Shown here: positions 1 to 7,054 of the stretch, one piece after another
Numbering within the stretch: the stretch's first letter is position 1
Layout of the letters: each line of letters begins with the position of its first letter
Assembly: GCA_902480035.1 (NCBI GenBank)
Contig: CABSRC010000013.1
Span: forward strand, 1 to 23,339
DNA from: an uncultured Streptococcus sp.
GTDB taxonomy: Bacteria; Bacillota; Bacilli; Lactobacillales; Streptococcaceae
Reading direction: 5' to 3'
Length of the DNA stretch: 23,339 nt
The notes under the pieces: model-generated
Database searches by the model: none
What the model saw: the letters and a program-made list of their open reading frames with translations, nothing else
What the model was told of the DNA's origin: nothing
Position numbers and translations under genes: made by a program

Positions 1-146
1 AGACCAGTCAGGTAGAACACATCGTAGTTCATCATGCGTTTGTAACGCGCCAAGACGTCACAGGCGATCGTAGTATAAGCTGAACCAATATGCAATTTAC
101 CAGATGGGTAATAGATAGGGGTTGTGATGTAGAATGATTTTGTCAT
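1..146 (-). CDS. metG: Methionyl-tRNA synthetase, N-terminal part (runs off window)
   Basis: This is the first 48 codons of a gene that continues beyond the left edge. The product charges tRNA-Met with methionine in the cytoplasm. The visible peptide starts MTKSFYITTPIYYPSGKLHI and carries the class I signature as HIGS at residues 19-22, in the usual context right after YYPSGKL. The start ATG at 146 follows a ribosome binding site AAAGGA. An extended -10 promoter lies about 50 bases upstream. The identification is firm from this N-terminus, although the KMSKS motif and anticodon-binding domain are not in the window. Confidence 0.95.
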   Translation of the reverse strand, partial: MTKSFYITTPIYYPSGKLHIGSAYTTIACDVLARYKRMMNYDVFYLTG

Positions 147-192
147 TTTCTTTTCCTTTCAGGGCTAATGGAACCCAATTTAGTAACACACT

Positions 193-221
193 ATTATAAC
201 ATTTTTAGGAGACCCTGAAAA
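193..221 (-). promoter_or_regulatory. metG promoter
   Basis: A perfect -10 hexamer TATAAT lies at 198-193 on the minus strand, preceded by TG one base upstream (extended -10). A weak -35 (TTTTCA) sits 17 bases further up. It implies a leader of about 45 bases before metG. Confidence 0.6.
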
Positions 222-250
222 CCCAAAATCAGCTAGGAGCTTGGAAAGAC

Positions 251-279
251 AAGCAAAAAAGCTGACCGAAGTCAGCTTT
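251..279 (-). terminator. gpmA rho-independent terminator
   Basis: Arms AAAGCTGAC (258-266) and GTCAGCTTT (271-279) pair perfectly over nine bases around a TTCG tetraloop read on the minus strand. A run of T follows on that strand. It lies just past the gpmA stop codon. Confidence 0.9.
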
Positions 280-306
280 CTATGATTGATAACGAATCAC
301 GCTATC

Positions 307-999
307 TTACTTTCCAAGATAGTATTCTTTTACAACGTTCAATTTTTCGTCAAATTCGAATACCAATGGTGGGAAGTTAGGGATTTCCACATCCATGATT
401 TCGTCGTCTGACAATTGTTTGATGTGTTTAACAAGAGCACGGATTGAGTTACCGTGTGCTCCTACGAATACGTTTTTACCGTCTTTAAGAGCTGGAGCGA
501 TTTTATCTTCCCAGAATGGAAGGGCACGTTCCAAAGTAACTTTCAAGTTTTCAGCATCTGGAATCACTGAATCGTCAAGTGAAGCGTAACGACGGTCAGT
601 GTGTGCTGAGTGTTCATCATCACGGTCCATTGCAGGAGGCAATACATCGTAAGAACGACGCCAGATGTGAACTTGTTCATCACCAAATTGTTCAGCAGCT
701 TCTGCTTTGTTTTTACCAGTCAAACCACCGTAGTGACGTTCGTTCAAACGCCATGATTTTTCAACTGGAACCCACAATTGGTCAGAAGCTTCAAGCGCAA
801 GGTTTGTTGTTTTGATCGCACGTTTCAATACTGAAGTGTATGCTTGGTCAAATTCGATACCAGCTTCTTTGATCAATTTACCAGCGTCGATCGCTTGTTG
901 TGTACCTTTTTCAGACAAATCAACATCAGCCCAACCAGTGAAAAGGTTAGCTTTGTTCCATTCAGACTCACCGTGGCGAGCAAAAACCAATTTTACCAT
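307..999 (-). CDS. gpmA: 2,3-bisphosphoglycerate-dependent phosphoglycerate mutase
   Basis: The 230-residue protein interconverts 3- and 2-phosphoglycerate in glycolysis. It has the catalytic motif RHGESEWN at residues 8-15, with the phosphorylated His at 9. The second active-site histidine is in GAHGNSIRAL near residue 182. GGLTG and RRSYDVLPP also mark the dPGM family. Full length compared with streptococcal homologues. The ATG at 999 follows AAGGAG at good spacing. It is monocistronic, with its own terminator and a promoter region that contains a perfect 10-bp inverted repeat. Confidence 0.97.
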   Translation of the reverse strand: MVKLVFARHGESEWNKANLFTGWADVDLSEKGTQQAIDAGKLIKEAGIEFDQAYTSVLKRAIKTTNLALEASDQLWVPVEKSWRLNERHYGGLTGKNKAEAAEQFGDEQVHIWRRSYDVLPPAMDRDDEHSAHTDRRYASLDDSVIPDAENLKVTLERALPFWEDKIAPALKDGKNVFVGAHGNSIRALVKHIKQLSDDEIMDVEIPNFPPLVFEFDEKLNVVKEYYLGK

Positions 1000-1054
1000 T
1001 AGATGGATCTCCTTTTTATTCTCCGAGGTTTCCCCCGTTTATCTATTTTATTCT

Positions 1055-1080
1055 ACTAGATTTTCAGTAAAAAATCTAGT
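1055..1080. repeat. Perfect 10-bp inverted repeat over the gpmA promoter
   Basis: ACTAGATTTT (1055-1064) and AAAATCTAGT (1071-1080) are exact inverse copies around a six-base spacer. The right arm contains the likely gpmA -10 box, so the dyad could be an operator or a hairpin in the first transcribed bases. No T-run follows in the direction of perR, so it is not a typical terminator. Confidence 0.75.
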
Positions 1081-1101
1081 GGCGACCATAGAAAAGTGCA
1101 A
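1073..1101 (-). promoter_or_regulatory. Candidate gpmA promoter
   Basis: On the minus strand, -35 TTGCAC (1101-1096) and -10 TAGATT (1078-1073) are 17 bases apart. Both boxes deviate from consensus, so this is a best guess. Another -10-like TAGAAT occurs a little downstream. Confidence 0.45.
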
Positions 1102-1110
1102 TTTCTCACA

Positions 1111-1130
1111 AAAAAGAGCCTGACGGCTCT
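1111..1130 (-). terminator. perR terminator
   Basis: AGAGCC (1115-1120) pairs with GGCTCT (1125-1130) around a four-base loop. On the minus strand the stem is followed by TTTTT. It is about 16 bases past the perR stop. Confidence 0.85.
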
Positions 1131-1145
1131 CTTGGAATATCTTCA

Positions 1146-1592
1146 TCATTGTTTTTGACAGTCTGGGCAAATACCATAGACGGTCATTTGGGTCTTGGTG
1201 ATCTGGTAGCCACTTTGACTCGCTGCTTCTTCGCGAAGATCTGGGACTTCAATGTCCACATCTGCGATACGACCACATTTTTCACACACCACATTCAAAT
1301 GGTCATGCCCCATGAAATCAAAATAGGTCGTGGTATCATTGCGAACCTTGATCTCAGAAACAACCCCCTCATCAATTAAAACCTTGATATTGTTGTAGAC
1401 AGTTGCTAGACTCATACTTGGAAACTGAGGCAATAAATCGCGATAGATCTTCTCAGCGCTTGGATGTTCATGACTCGCCACTAAATAGGAAAGAACTGCT
1501 CTGCGAGTATCGGTTATCCGAATGCCCTTAGCACGCAAACTTTGCAAAACTTCTTCCACGCGCTCTTCTTCATGACGATGCAATGCGTTCAC
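1146..1592 (-). CDS. perR: Fur-family peroxide-responsive repressor (PerR type)
   Basis: This is a cytoplasmic metal-dependent repressor of 148 residues, probably controlling oxidative stress and metal genes. The winged helix with SLATVYNNIKVLIDEG lies around residues 61-76. The dimerisation and metal domain has HDH (96-98), CEKC (103-106) and CPDC (142-145), the two CxxC pairs of the structural zinc site. His41, His43 and Asp92 fit regulatory-site ligands. The open frame extends 24 codons upstream. A GTG at 1592 is preferred because AAAGGGGGG lies six bases before it and the upstream residues look non-coding. A PerR-box-like sequence upstream suggests autoregulation. A Fur or Zur role cannot be excluded, but the ASHEHPSAEKIYRDL segment resembles streptococcal PerR. 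Confidence 0.88.
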   Translation of the reverse strand: MNALHRHEEERVEEVLQSLRAKGIRITDTRRAVLSYLVASHEHPSAEKIYRDLLPQFPSMSLATVYNNIKVLIDEGVVSEIKVRNDTTTYFDFMGHDHLNVVCEKCGRIADVDIEVPDLREEAASQSGYQITKTQMTVYGICPDCQKQ

Positions 1593-1637
1593 TATGATCC
1601 CCCCTTTCCAATATGATTTAATCGATTCGTTACCCCT

Positions 1638-1646
1638 ATTATAGCA
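1638..1646 (-). promoter_or_regulatory. perR extended -10 promoter
   Basis: TGCTATAAT is read on the minus strand at 1646-1638: a perfect -10 with the TGn extension. No good -35 is visible. It is about 45 bases upstream of the GTG start. Confidence 0.6.
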
Positions 1647-1667
1647 TGTTTCAAAATAAATCACTAT

Positions 1668-1682
1668 TTAGAATGCTTTTAA
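1668..1682. promoter_or_regulatory. PerR box-like operator
   Basis: TTAGAATGCTTTTAA matches the PerR box pattern TTAnAATnATTnTAA at all fixed positions but one. It lies just upstream of the perR promoter, where the -35 region would begin. Autoregulation is an inference. Confidence 0.55.
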
Positions 1683-1690
1683 TTAAAAAA

Positions 1691-1788
1691 ATGTCCAGTG
1701 GACATTGATTCACGAGCTTGAAAACGGAAAAGCGAGGTTATGTCCAGTGGACATGGATTCACGAGCCTGAAAACGGAAGAGCAAAACC
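1691..1788. repeat. 49-bp tandem repeat, two copies, with palindromic heads
   Basis: Unit 1 (1691-1739) and unit 2 (1740-1788) are near-identical, with only a few differences. Each begins with ATGTCCAGTGGACAT, an almost perfect palindrome around a central G, and continues with GATTCACGAGC. A degenerate third copy keeps only GGACATTGA near 1795-1803. The repeat lies between the small membrane ORF and perR. It may belong to a dispersed streptococcal intergenic repeat family, but one window cannot show that. Confidence 0.85.
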
Positions 1789-1830
1789 CCTGGGGGACAT
1801 TGAGTCATTCACTAATGTCTCTATCCCCTC

Positions 1831-1986
1831 TCAGCCGATCCAACTGGTCATCCAGCGTACGGTTCCTAGGATCATCTTAACCACGAGGATCATAAAGCAA
1901 AATTCCAGTACAAACCACAGCCCTTTCAGTAGATACAAAATAGGTCGGATAAACAACAAGGCAAAGAGGCCTAAAATGAATCGCAT
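1831..1986 (-). CDS. Small hydrophobic membrane protein, 51 residues (unrecognised)
   Basis: I do not recognise this protein. The frame runs ATG at 1986 to TGA at 1831 and starts MRFILGLFALLFIRPILYLL. Two hydrophobic stretches (about residues 2-20 and 22-42) carry a few Arg and Lys between and after them and end WMTSWIG. It is therefore probably a two-helix membrane peptide. A good promoter lies upstream: TTGGAC (2042-2037), an 18-base spacer, then TATAAT (2018-2013). The ribosome binding site is weak (AAAGAGAG). Support is the promoter, the unbroken hydrophobic frame and its fit between hup and the 49-bp repeat. Conservation is untested. It could be a toxin-like or regulatory small membrane protein, but nothing here shows which. 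Confidence 0.6.
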   Translation of the reverse strand: MRFILGLFALLFIRPILYLLKGLWFVLEFCFMILVVKMILGTVRWMTSWIG

Positions 1987-2012
1987 GGTCTTTTCTCTCT
2001 TTCTTTTTTCCT

Positions 2013-2042
2013 ATTATACCCTTATCCTATAGAGCTGTCCAA
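2013..2042 (-). promoter_or_regulatory. Promoter of the small membrane ORF
   Basis: TTGGAC (2042-2037) and perfect TATAAT (2018-2013) are 18 bases apart on the minus strand. The -35 touches the T-run of the hup terminator, so the new transcript starts directly where hup transcription should end. Confidence 0.65.
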
Positions 2043-2072
2043 CAAAAAAACCACCCTAGAAATCTAGGATGG
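2041..2072 (-). terminator. hup terminator
   Basis: On the minus strand CCATCCTAGA and TCTAGGGTGG form a ten-base stem with one G-T pair and a two-base centre. A run of seven T follows. It begins 15 bases after the hup stop. Confidence 0.9.
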
Positions 2073-2087
2073 CTTTTCAAAATGCAA

Positions 2088-2363
2088 TTATTTAACTGCT
2101 TCTTTAAGAGCTTTACCAGCTTTGAATGCTGGAACTTTAGAAGCTGCGATTTTGATTTCTTTACCAGTTTGTGGGTTGCGACCTTTACGAGCTGCACGTT
2201 CACGAACTTCGAAGTTACCGAAACCGATCAATTGAACTTTTTCACCTTTTGAAAGGTATTCTGAAACTGCTGCGAATACAGCGTCAACAGCTGCTGCTGA
2301 ATCTTTTTTAGTCAATTCTGTAGCTTCTGCCACTTTTGCGATCAAATCTTGTTTGTTAGCCAT
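2088..2363 (-). CDS. hup: DNA-binding protein HU
   Basis: This 91-residue histone-like protein bends and compacts DNA as a dimer in the nucleoid. The N-terminus MANKQDLIAKVAEATELTKK is typical. GFGNFEVRERAARKGRNPQT (about residues 47-66) is the HU signature and DNA-embracing arm. The C-terminal strand and helix (KVPAFKAGKALKEAVK) are complete. It stands alone between a strong promoter and a strong terminator, with ribosome binding site GGAGG before the ATG at 2363. Streptococci normally have one HU gene, so this is probably essential. Confidence 0.97.
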   Translation of the reverse strand: MANKQDLIAKVAEATELTKKDSAAAVDAVFAAVSEYLSKGEKVQLIGFGNFEVRERAARKGRNPQTGKEIKIAASKVPAFKAGKALKEAVK

Positions 2364-2410
2364 TTAACAAATCCTCCAAATTTTTTTAGGCTTTACGCCT
2401 TAACAGTACT

Positions 2411-2439
2411 ATCATATCTAAAAAAAGCCTTTAGGTCAA
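2411..2439 (-). promoter_or_regulatory. hup promoter
   Basis: TTGACC (2439-2434) and TATGAT (2416-2411) are 17 bases apart on the minus strand, one mismatch each from consensus. This fits a highly expressed nucleoid gene. Confidence 0.8.
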
Positions 2440-2473
2440 GTACTAAACCTGTTTTTTCAAACATTTATTCAGC

Positions 2474-3307
2474 TTATTCGTAGCGTACCAAAACTGCAAA
2501 TGCATTCTCACCTGTATGGGTTTGGATAATCGATCCAGTTTCGAGAACTGGAATCGCTTTTTCAACGAGTGATTGGAACTGAGCCTTCATTTCATTGGCC
2601 CACTCTGGTGTTCCTGCATAAGAGATTCCGATCTCAGCTACCTTCTTGTGGGATAGTTTTTCTACCAATTCATCCACCCACTTCTTAAAGGTCTTGTTCC
2701 CACGCCCTTTGACGATCGGTTCTAACTGATGGTCCTTCATTTCCATCACGACACGGATATTGAGAAGAGAGCTCAAAAGGCCTGTTACACGGCCAATGCG
2801 ACCACCTTTAACCAGATTTTCCAAGGTAGAAACGCCGATATACAACTCTGTCTTTTCTTTAACTTCTTCAATGCGGGCCAAGACAGTGTCTAAATCAGCT
2901 CCTTCTTTGGCCAACTTGGCTGCTTCAACGACTTGGAACTTCATGGCTTGGTCTGTAAAGCCACTATCAATCACAGTCACTTCTGCTCCTGACAAGGTTG
3001 CTCCTTGACGTGCCGCCTCTACTGTTCCTGACAAGGCATGAGACATATGAATCGAAACGATATGAGCTCCGTCTGCTGCTAACTTTTCATAAATTTCCGC
3101 AAAAACTCCAACGGGTGGTTGGCTGGTTTTTGGAAGATTTTTGCTAGACTGCATTAAGCGCAAGAAATCCCCTTGGCCCAACTCACTGTCAGAATAAAGG
3201 ACTCCATCCACCATAACAGAAAGCGGCACAATCGTAATGCCATATTCTTCAACCACTTCAGGCTCAATTGTAATAGATGAGTCTGTAACTATTTTAATAT
3301 TTGCCAT
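2474..3307 (-). CDS. DegV family fatty-acid-binding protein
   Basis: DegV-family proteins bind a fatty acid between two domains. In Firmicutes some act as FakB, presenting exogenous fatty acids to the kinase FakA. The 277-residue protein has the N-terminal IVTDSS, the ligand-contacting TSQP (61-64) and SGT (93-95) motifs, and KGGRIG (about 167-172) of the second domain. Start ATG at 3307 gives MANIKIVTDSS, as in homologues. It is the last gene of the long minus-strand block, but it has its own extended -10 promoter and a gap of about 90 bases from the gene before it. Which DegV/FakB paralogue this is cannot be decided here. Confidence 0.93.
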   Translation of the reverse strand: MANIKIVTDSSITIEPEVVEEYGITIVPLSVMVDGVLYSDSELGQGDFLRLMQSSKNLPKTSQPPVGVFAEIYEKLAADGAHIVSIHMSHALSGTVEAARQGATLSGAEVTVIDSGFTDQAMKFQVVEAAKLAKEGADLDTVLARIEEVKEKTELYIGVSTLENLVKGGRIGRVTGLLSSLLNIRVVMEMKDHQLEPIVKGRGNKTFKKWVDELVEKLSHKKVAEIGISYAGTPEWANEMKAQFQSLVEKAIPVLETGSIIQTHTGENAFAVLVRYE

Positions 3308-3342
3308 ATATTCCTATACTCTTCCTAGAATGTTCTGCTTTC

Positions 3343-3351
3343 ATTATATCA
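3343..3351 (-). promoter_or_regulatory. degV extended -10 promoter
   Basis: TGATATAAT is read at 3351-3343 on the minus strand: a perfect -10 with the TGn extension, without a clear -35. It lies about 36 bases before the degV start. Confidence 0.6.
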
Positions 3352-3395
3352 AAAAATACGGGGTTTTGCAGTGAAAGATAACTAGTTCGGCTCCC

Positions 3396-4124
3396 TTAAT
3401 CATCTGCAGCAGAAAAACCTGTATTGTGAAGGACATGGTCTTGGACAATTCCTTGATCATCCAAGAGCAATCCATGGAGAACCCCTCCATAAACAGCGCC
3501 CCCATCGACACCCATTTTTTGATCTGAAATCCAAAGATTTTCGGTACCGACTGGCTCATGGAGCAGTCCATAGACCGGTGTATGACCAAAGACGATCCAT
3601 TTGCCTGTCTGATTCTCCGCTTCATGGAATGGTTTTCGGATCCAGACCTTTTGGTAGTCACTGGTTTCCCGCCAATTTTCAAGGGTTAAATCCACACCGG
3701 CATGGACAAAATAATAGCTCTCTGTCTCATAGTCAAAGGGTAAACTGCGGATGAAGGCCACCAATTCAGGAACAGTGCTCTCTACTGCTTGCGCATCTGC
3801 AACCCCATCTACAGGAGCATCGAGCGGGCGTCCCAATAGAGAATTAATGGTCGTATCGCCACCATTTCTTCGGTAGTGGTCATAACGTTCTTCTGGATTG
3901 TCCAACCAAGCTAAAAACATGTACTCGTGGTTTCCGGAAAGGCAAACAGCTCCGTGATGGTCTACGTAGTCTTTTACAATCTCAATCGATCGCTTGCTGT
4001 TTTCACCTCGATCTATCAAATCCCCTAAAAAGACCAATTGAGCTTTTCCGTCCCACTCTGTCATGAGCTCTTCTAGCATTTGTGCTTTCCCGTGAATATC
4101 TCCGACTACAAAGTATGTTGACAT
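3396..4124 (-). CDS. Calcineurin-like metallophosphoesterase (Ser/Thr phosphatase-type fold)
   Basis: This 242-residue cytoplasmic phosphoesterase uses two metal ions. All family motifs are present in order: GDIHG (8-12), GDLIDRG (34-40), GNHE (64-67), a His in VHAG and GHTP toward the C-terminus. This pattern is that of the PrpA/PphA or diadenosine tetraphosphatase-like group. Whether the substrate is a phosphoprotein or a nucleotide cannot be read from the sequence. ATG at 4124 follows AGAAGG. The gene starts 22 bases after recN and probably shares its transcript. Confidence 0.88.
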   Translation of the reverse strand: MSTYFVVGDIHGKAQMLEELMTEWDGKAQLVFLGDLIDRGENSKRSIEIVKDYVDHHGAVCLSGNHEYMFLAWLDNPEERYDHYRRNGGDTTINSLLGRPLDAPVDGVADAQAVESTVPELVAFIRSLPFDYETESYYFVHAGVDLTLENWRETSDYQKVWIRKPFHEAENQTGKWIVFGHTPVYGLLHEPVGTENLWISDQKMGVDGGAVYGGVLHGLLLDDQGIVQDHVLHNTGFSAADD

Positions 4125-4146
4125 GGTTATAAACCTTCTTTCTCTC

Positions 4147-5805
4147 TTAACGCTTGAGAAGTTGCTCTGCCTGTTGACGGGCAGCTTCCGTTAGATCCTC
4201 ACCTGCCAGCATCTTAGCAATTTCTTCGATCCGTTCTTCTCTATTGAGCAAGCGTACAGTTGATACGGTAGAGTGTGCATCACTGATCTTTTCAATATAG
4301 AATTGATAATCTGCTGCTGCGATGACTTGAGGTAGGTGCGAAATAGCAAGCACTTGGCCATTTTGACCAATCTTATGAATTTTCGCTGCAATCGCTTGGG
4401 CCACGCGCCCAGAAACTCCTGTGTCTACCTCATCAAAGACGATACTGGTTTTTCCTTCTTTTCGAGAAAAAGCAGACTTAATGGCCAACATCAAGCGTGA
4501 CAATTCTCCGCCGGATGCTACCTTGACCAGCGGTTTAAAGTCCTCACCTGGGTTAGTCGAAATGTAAAATTCAACAGCTTCATTTCCTTCACGATTAAAC
4601 TTAGCTTTGCTAAAGCGCACTTGGAAGCGCGCCTTGTCCATGTAAAGGTCCGCTAATTCTTGCTGGATTTCATTTTCTAAAGCTTGGGCCAGGGCATGCC
4701 GCTGATCACTCAAATCTTGAGCCAAGGATACCAAACTCTTTTCCAAACGTTTGAGTTCTTTTTCCAAGTCCTCAGACGAGTGATCACTGCCGGTGAGGAG
4801 GCCATATTCTTTCGTGATTTGCGCCAGGTATTCCAAGACATCCTTGACTTGACCACCATACTTGCGCGTGATGGAGTGGATCAAATCCAAGCGCAACTCC
4901 ACCTGCATGAGACGATTGCCATCAAACTCCAGACCATCGACCACATCTTCTAAGCGCTTGGTAATATCCTCAAGGGCATAGAAGGTTTCCGCCAGCTGGC
5001 CTGAGAGCTCTTTGTAGCTGGTATCATATTCTTCGATACTTTCCAAATCATTCATGGCTGAGCGAACATTGGAGAGGCTCGAAAACTCTTCTGCATCCAG
5101 CATGGTATAGGCATTGGTTAGGGTATCTGCGATCATCTTGTGATTGAGCAGGCGTTGGCGCTCTTGCTCCAGACGCACATCCTCCTCCACTTCCAAGGCA
5201 GCTGCCTCAATCTCCGCAATTTGAAACTCCAACATCTCAATACGGGCCTTGTTTTCCTGCTGGTTACGCTGGAGTTCCACCACTTGTTTGCGCAGTCGTT
5301 TGTAATCTTCAAAGGTCTGACGATAAGCGGCTTTCGTTTGGAAAAAGGCTGCGTCTCCAAATTCATCTAGCATAGTGATATGCAATTGGGGGCGCATGAG
5401 TTCTTCCTGATCATGCTGGCCATGGATGTCCACCAAGTGTTGCCCGACTGCTTTTAAGACCGATAAATTCACCATTTGGCCATTAATCCGGCTGACACTT
5501 CGTCCATTTTGCAGGATCTCTCGGCGGATGATCAATTCATCGGTCCACTCTAGTCCTTGCTCTTCAAAAAGAGCCGTCAAGTGGCGATTGCTCTCAACAG
5601 CAAAGAGACCTTCGATTTCAGCTTTTGGGGCTCCGTGGCGAATGACATCCGTCGTTGCACGGCTTCCCAGCATCATGTTCATAGCATCGATAATGATGGA
5701 TTTCCCTGCACCTGTTTCCCCTGTCAGTACCGTCATTCCCTTTTCAAAATTTAAGGAAATCTCTTCGATAATGGCAAAGTTCTTAATCGAAATTTCTAAT
5801 AGCAT
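4147..5805 (-). CDS. recN: DNA repair protein RecN
   Basis: RecN is an SMC-like ATPase acting on double-strand breaks and, in streptococci, on incoming DNA. The 552-residue protein has Walker A GETGAGKS (29-36) and a long coiled-coil middle (about 150-360) rich in Glu, Gln, Lys and Leu. The ABC signature ASGGELSR is near residue 430 and Walker B with DEVD at 458-461. The length is normal for the family. It starts six bases after the argR stop, so it is likely translationally coupled to it. The recN-argR-tlyA order is typical of Firmicutes. Confidence 0.97.
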   Translation of the reverse strand: MLLEISIKNFAIIEEISLNFEKGMTVLTGETGAGKSIIIDAMNMMLGSRATTDVIRHGAPKAEIEGLFAVESNRHLTALFEEQGLEWTDELIIRREILQNGRSVSRINGQMVNLSVLKAVGQHLVDIHGQHDQEELMRPQLHITMLDEFGDAAFFQTKAAYRQTFEDYKRLRKQVVELQRNQQENKARIEMLEFQIAEIEAAALEVEEDVRLEQERQRLLNHKMIADTLTNAYTMLDAEEFSSLSNVRSAMNDLESIEEYDTSYKELSGQLAETFYALEDITKRLEDVVDGLEFDGNRLMQVELRLDLIHSITRKYGGQVKDVLEYLAQITKEYGLLTGSDHSSEDLEKELKRLEKSLVSLAQDLSDQRHALAQALENEIQQELADLYMDKARFQVRFSKAKFNREGNEAVEFYISTNPGEDFKPLVKVASGGELSRLMLAIKSAFSRKEGKTSIVFDEVDTGVSGRVAQAIAAKIHKIGQNGQVLAISHLPQVIAAADYQFYIEKISDAHSTVSTVRLLNREERIEEIAKMLAGEDLTEAARQQAEQLLKR

Positions 5806-5811
5806 AGGCTC

Positions 5812-6246
5812 TTACCACCCAAAGATTGATTTGAGGATATTCTCTGCTTCTGGTGCGGAATAAGCAATCAGTAAAATCGTATCATCATCTGCGACAATAC
5901 TAAAGATATGATCTTTATAAATCTCCCGCAAACGACGTTTGACCAAAGGCGCTGTCCCTGGAACCATGGTGAAATTGACATATTCTCCCATGCGACGATG
6001 AGACAAGATATTGCTTTCAATCATCCCAATTCCTTGGTGGTGCTTACGTGGCAATTCATAGACATAGGTCATGTCTTTCAGAGGGCGTTTAACGATGCCC
6101 AATTCTTTGATATCCCGTGACACCGTCGCTTGAGTTGCTGAGATGCCTTCTTCTTTCAAATGTTCGACGATCTCTTCTTGAGTTCCCACTTCATGATCTC
6201 GAATGAAGCGGCGAATTTTTTCTAATCTGATATTCTTACTCTTCAT
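5812..6246 (-). CDS. argR: Arginine repressor ArgR/AhrC family
   Basis: This arginine-sensing repressor or activator has 144 residues, as expected. The N-terminal winged helix (KIRRFIRDHEVGTQEEIVEH, then ATQATVSRDIKELGI) binds ARG boxes. The C-terminal domain forms trimers and binds arginine through ADDDT (about residues 121-125). The open frame extends ten codons upstream, but the ATG at 6246 is chosen because AAGGA precedes it by seven bases and MKSKNIRLEKI is family-like. It overlaps the end of tlyA by 11 bases. Streptococci often carry several ArgR paralogues. The recN-linked one is usually the AhrC-type copy, and that assignment is inferred from context. Confidence 0.93.
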   Translation of the reverse strand: MKSKNIRLEKIRRFIRDHEVGTQEEIVEHLKEEGISATQATVSRDIKELGIVKRPLKDMTYVYELPRKHHQGIGMIESNILSHRRMGEYVNFTMVPGTAPLVKRRLREIYKDHIFSIVADDDTILLIAYSAPEAENILKSIFGW

Positions 6247-7054
6247 GTTTAAATTCCTTATGTGCCAGCTCCACAACAGCCTCCAGCTGCTCTGTCGTTG
6301 GCTTTGTTTTCTCTTCTTTTTTTTCTAGATACATCAAAAATTCGATGTTGCCATGGCCTCCTTGGATAGGGGAATAATCCACTCCCATTACAGAAAAGCC
6401 ATGCGTTCCTGCAAATGTAGCGACCTTTTCAAGGACCGCTAAATGAATCTTAGGATCCTTAATGATCCCATTTTTTCCGATCTGCTCGCGTCCTGCTTCA
6501 AACTGGGGTTTAACTAGCGCAACCACTTGTCCATTTTCTGCCAAAATCCGATGAAGGGCTGGCAGAATCAAGTCCAAGGAAATAAAGCTGACATCGATAC
6601 TCGCAAAGCTCGGTGTCGCTTCAAAATCATCTGGCTGGGCATAGCGGAAATTGAACTGTTCCATAGAGACTACCCGAGGATCATTGCGCAATTTCCAAGC
6701 CAACTGATTGGTCCCAACATCCACCGAAAAGACCAGGCTGGCTCCATTTTGCAGCATGACATCTGTAAAACCACCTGTGGAGGCGCCAATATCGATGGCA
6801 ATCTTGTCCTCTACAGACAAACTAAATTGGTTCAAGGCTTTTTCTAATTTGAGTCCACCCCGGCTGACATACTTGAGCTTTTCACCCTTTAATTTCAACT
6901 CGGTCGCTTCATCAATTTTTTCACCCGGTTTATCAAAGCGCTCACCATTGATAACGGCAACGACAAGGCCTGCCATCACCCCTCTTTTGGCTTGTTCGCG
7001 GGTATCAAATAGGCCTTGTTTATAGGCTAATACATCCACTCTTTCCTTAGCCAT
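6236..7054 (-). CDS. tlyA: TlyA family rRNA 2'-O-methyltransferase (older name hemolysin A)
   Basis: The 272-residue protein joins an N-terminal S4 RNA-binding domain (about residues 1-62) to an FtsJ-type methyltransferase domain. The SAM-binding motif DIGASTGG is at 88-95. Catalytic-type residues appear as Asp154 in SIDVSF and Lys182 in VKPQFEAG. TlyA proteins methylate ribosomal RNA. The hemolysin label is historical and not supported by these motifs. ATG at 7054 overlaps the ispA stop by eight bases, indicating coupling in the xseA-recN operon. Confidence 0.93.
   Translation of the reverse strand: MAKERVDVLAYKQGLFDTREQAKRGVMAGLVVAVINGERFDKPGEKIDEATELKLKGEKLKYVSRGGLKLEKALNQFSLSVEDKIAIDIGASTGGFTDVMLQNGASLVFSVDVGTNQLAWKLRNDPRVVSMEQFNFRYAQPDDFEATPSFASIDVSFISLDLILPALHRILAENGQVVALVKPQFEAGREQIGKNGIIKDPKIHLAVLEKVATFAGTHGFSVMGVDYSPIQGGHGNIEFLMYLEKKEEKTKPTTEQLEAVVELAHKEFKHEE

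Noticed and set aside
1691..1803. CRISPR array
   Set aside because: Only two full units in direct tandem with no unique spacers, and no cas genes.
1718..2032. Plus-strand open frame of 104 codons through the tandem repeat
   Set aside because: Its N-terminal part is the repeat itself read in one frame, no good ribosome binding site is present, and it is antisense to the better supported 51-residue ORF.
3344..3682. 112-codon frame in another phase at the metallophosphoesterase end
   Set aside because: Overlaps the strongly supported phosphatase frame on the same strand, and the translation has no family character.
5426..5863. Plus-strand open frame of 145 codons inside recN
   Set aside because: Antisense shadow of the RecN ATPase head region, which has intact motifs in the real frame.
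6236..7054. TlyA as a true hemolysin or virulence toxin
   Set aside because: S4 plus FtsJ-type methyltransferase motifs point to rRNA methylation, and there is no signal peptide or pore-forming segment.
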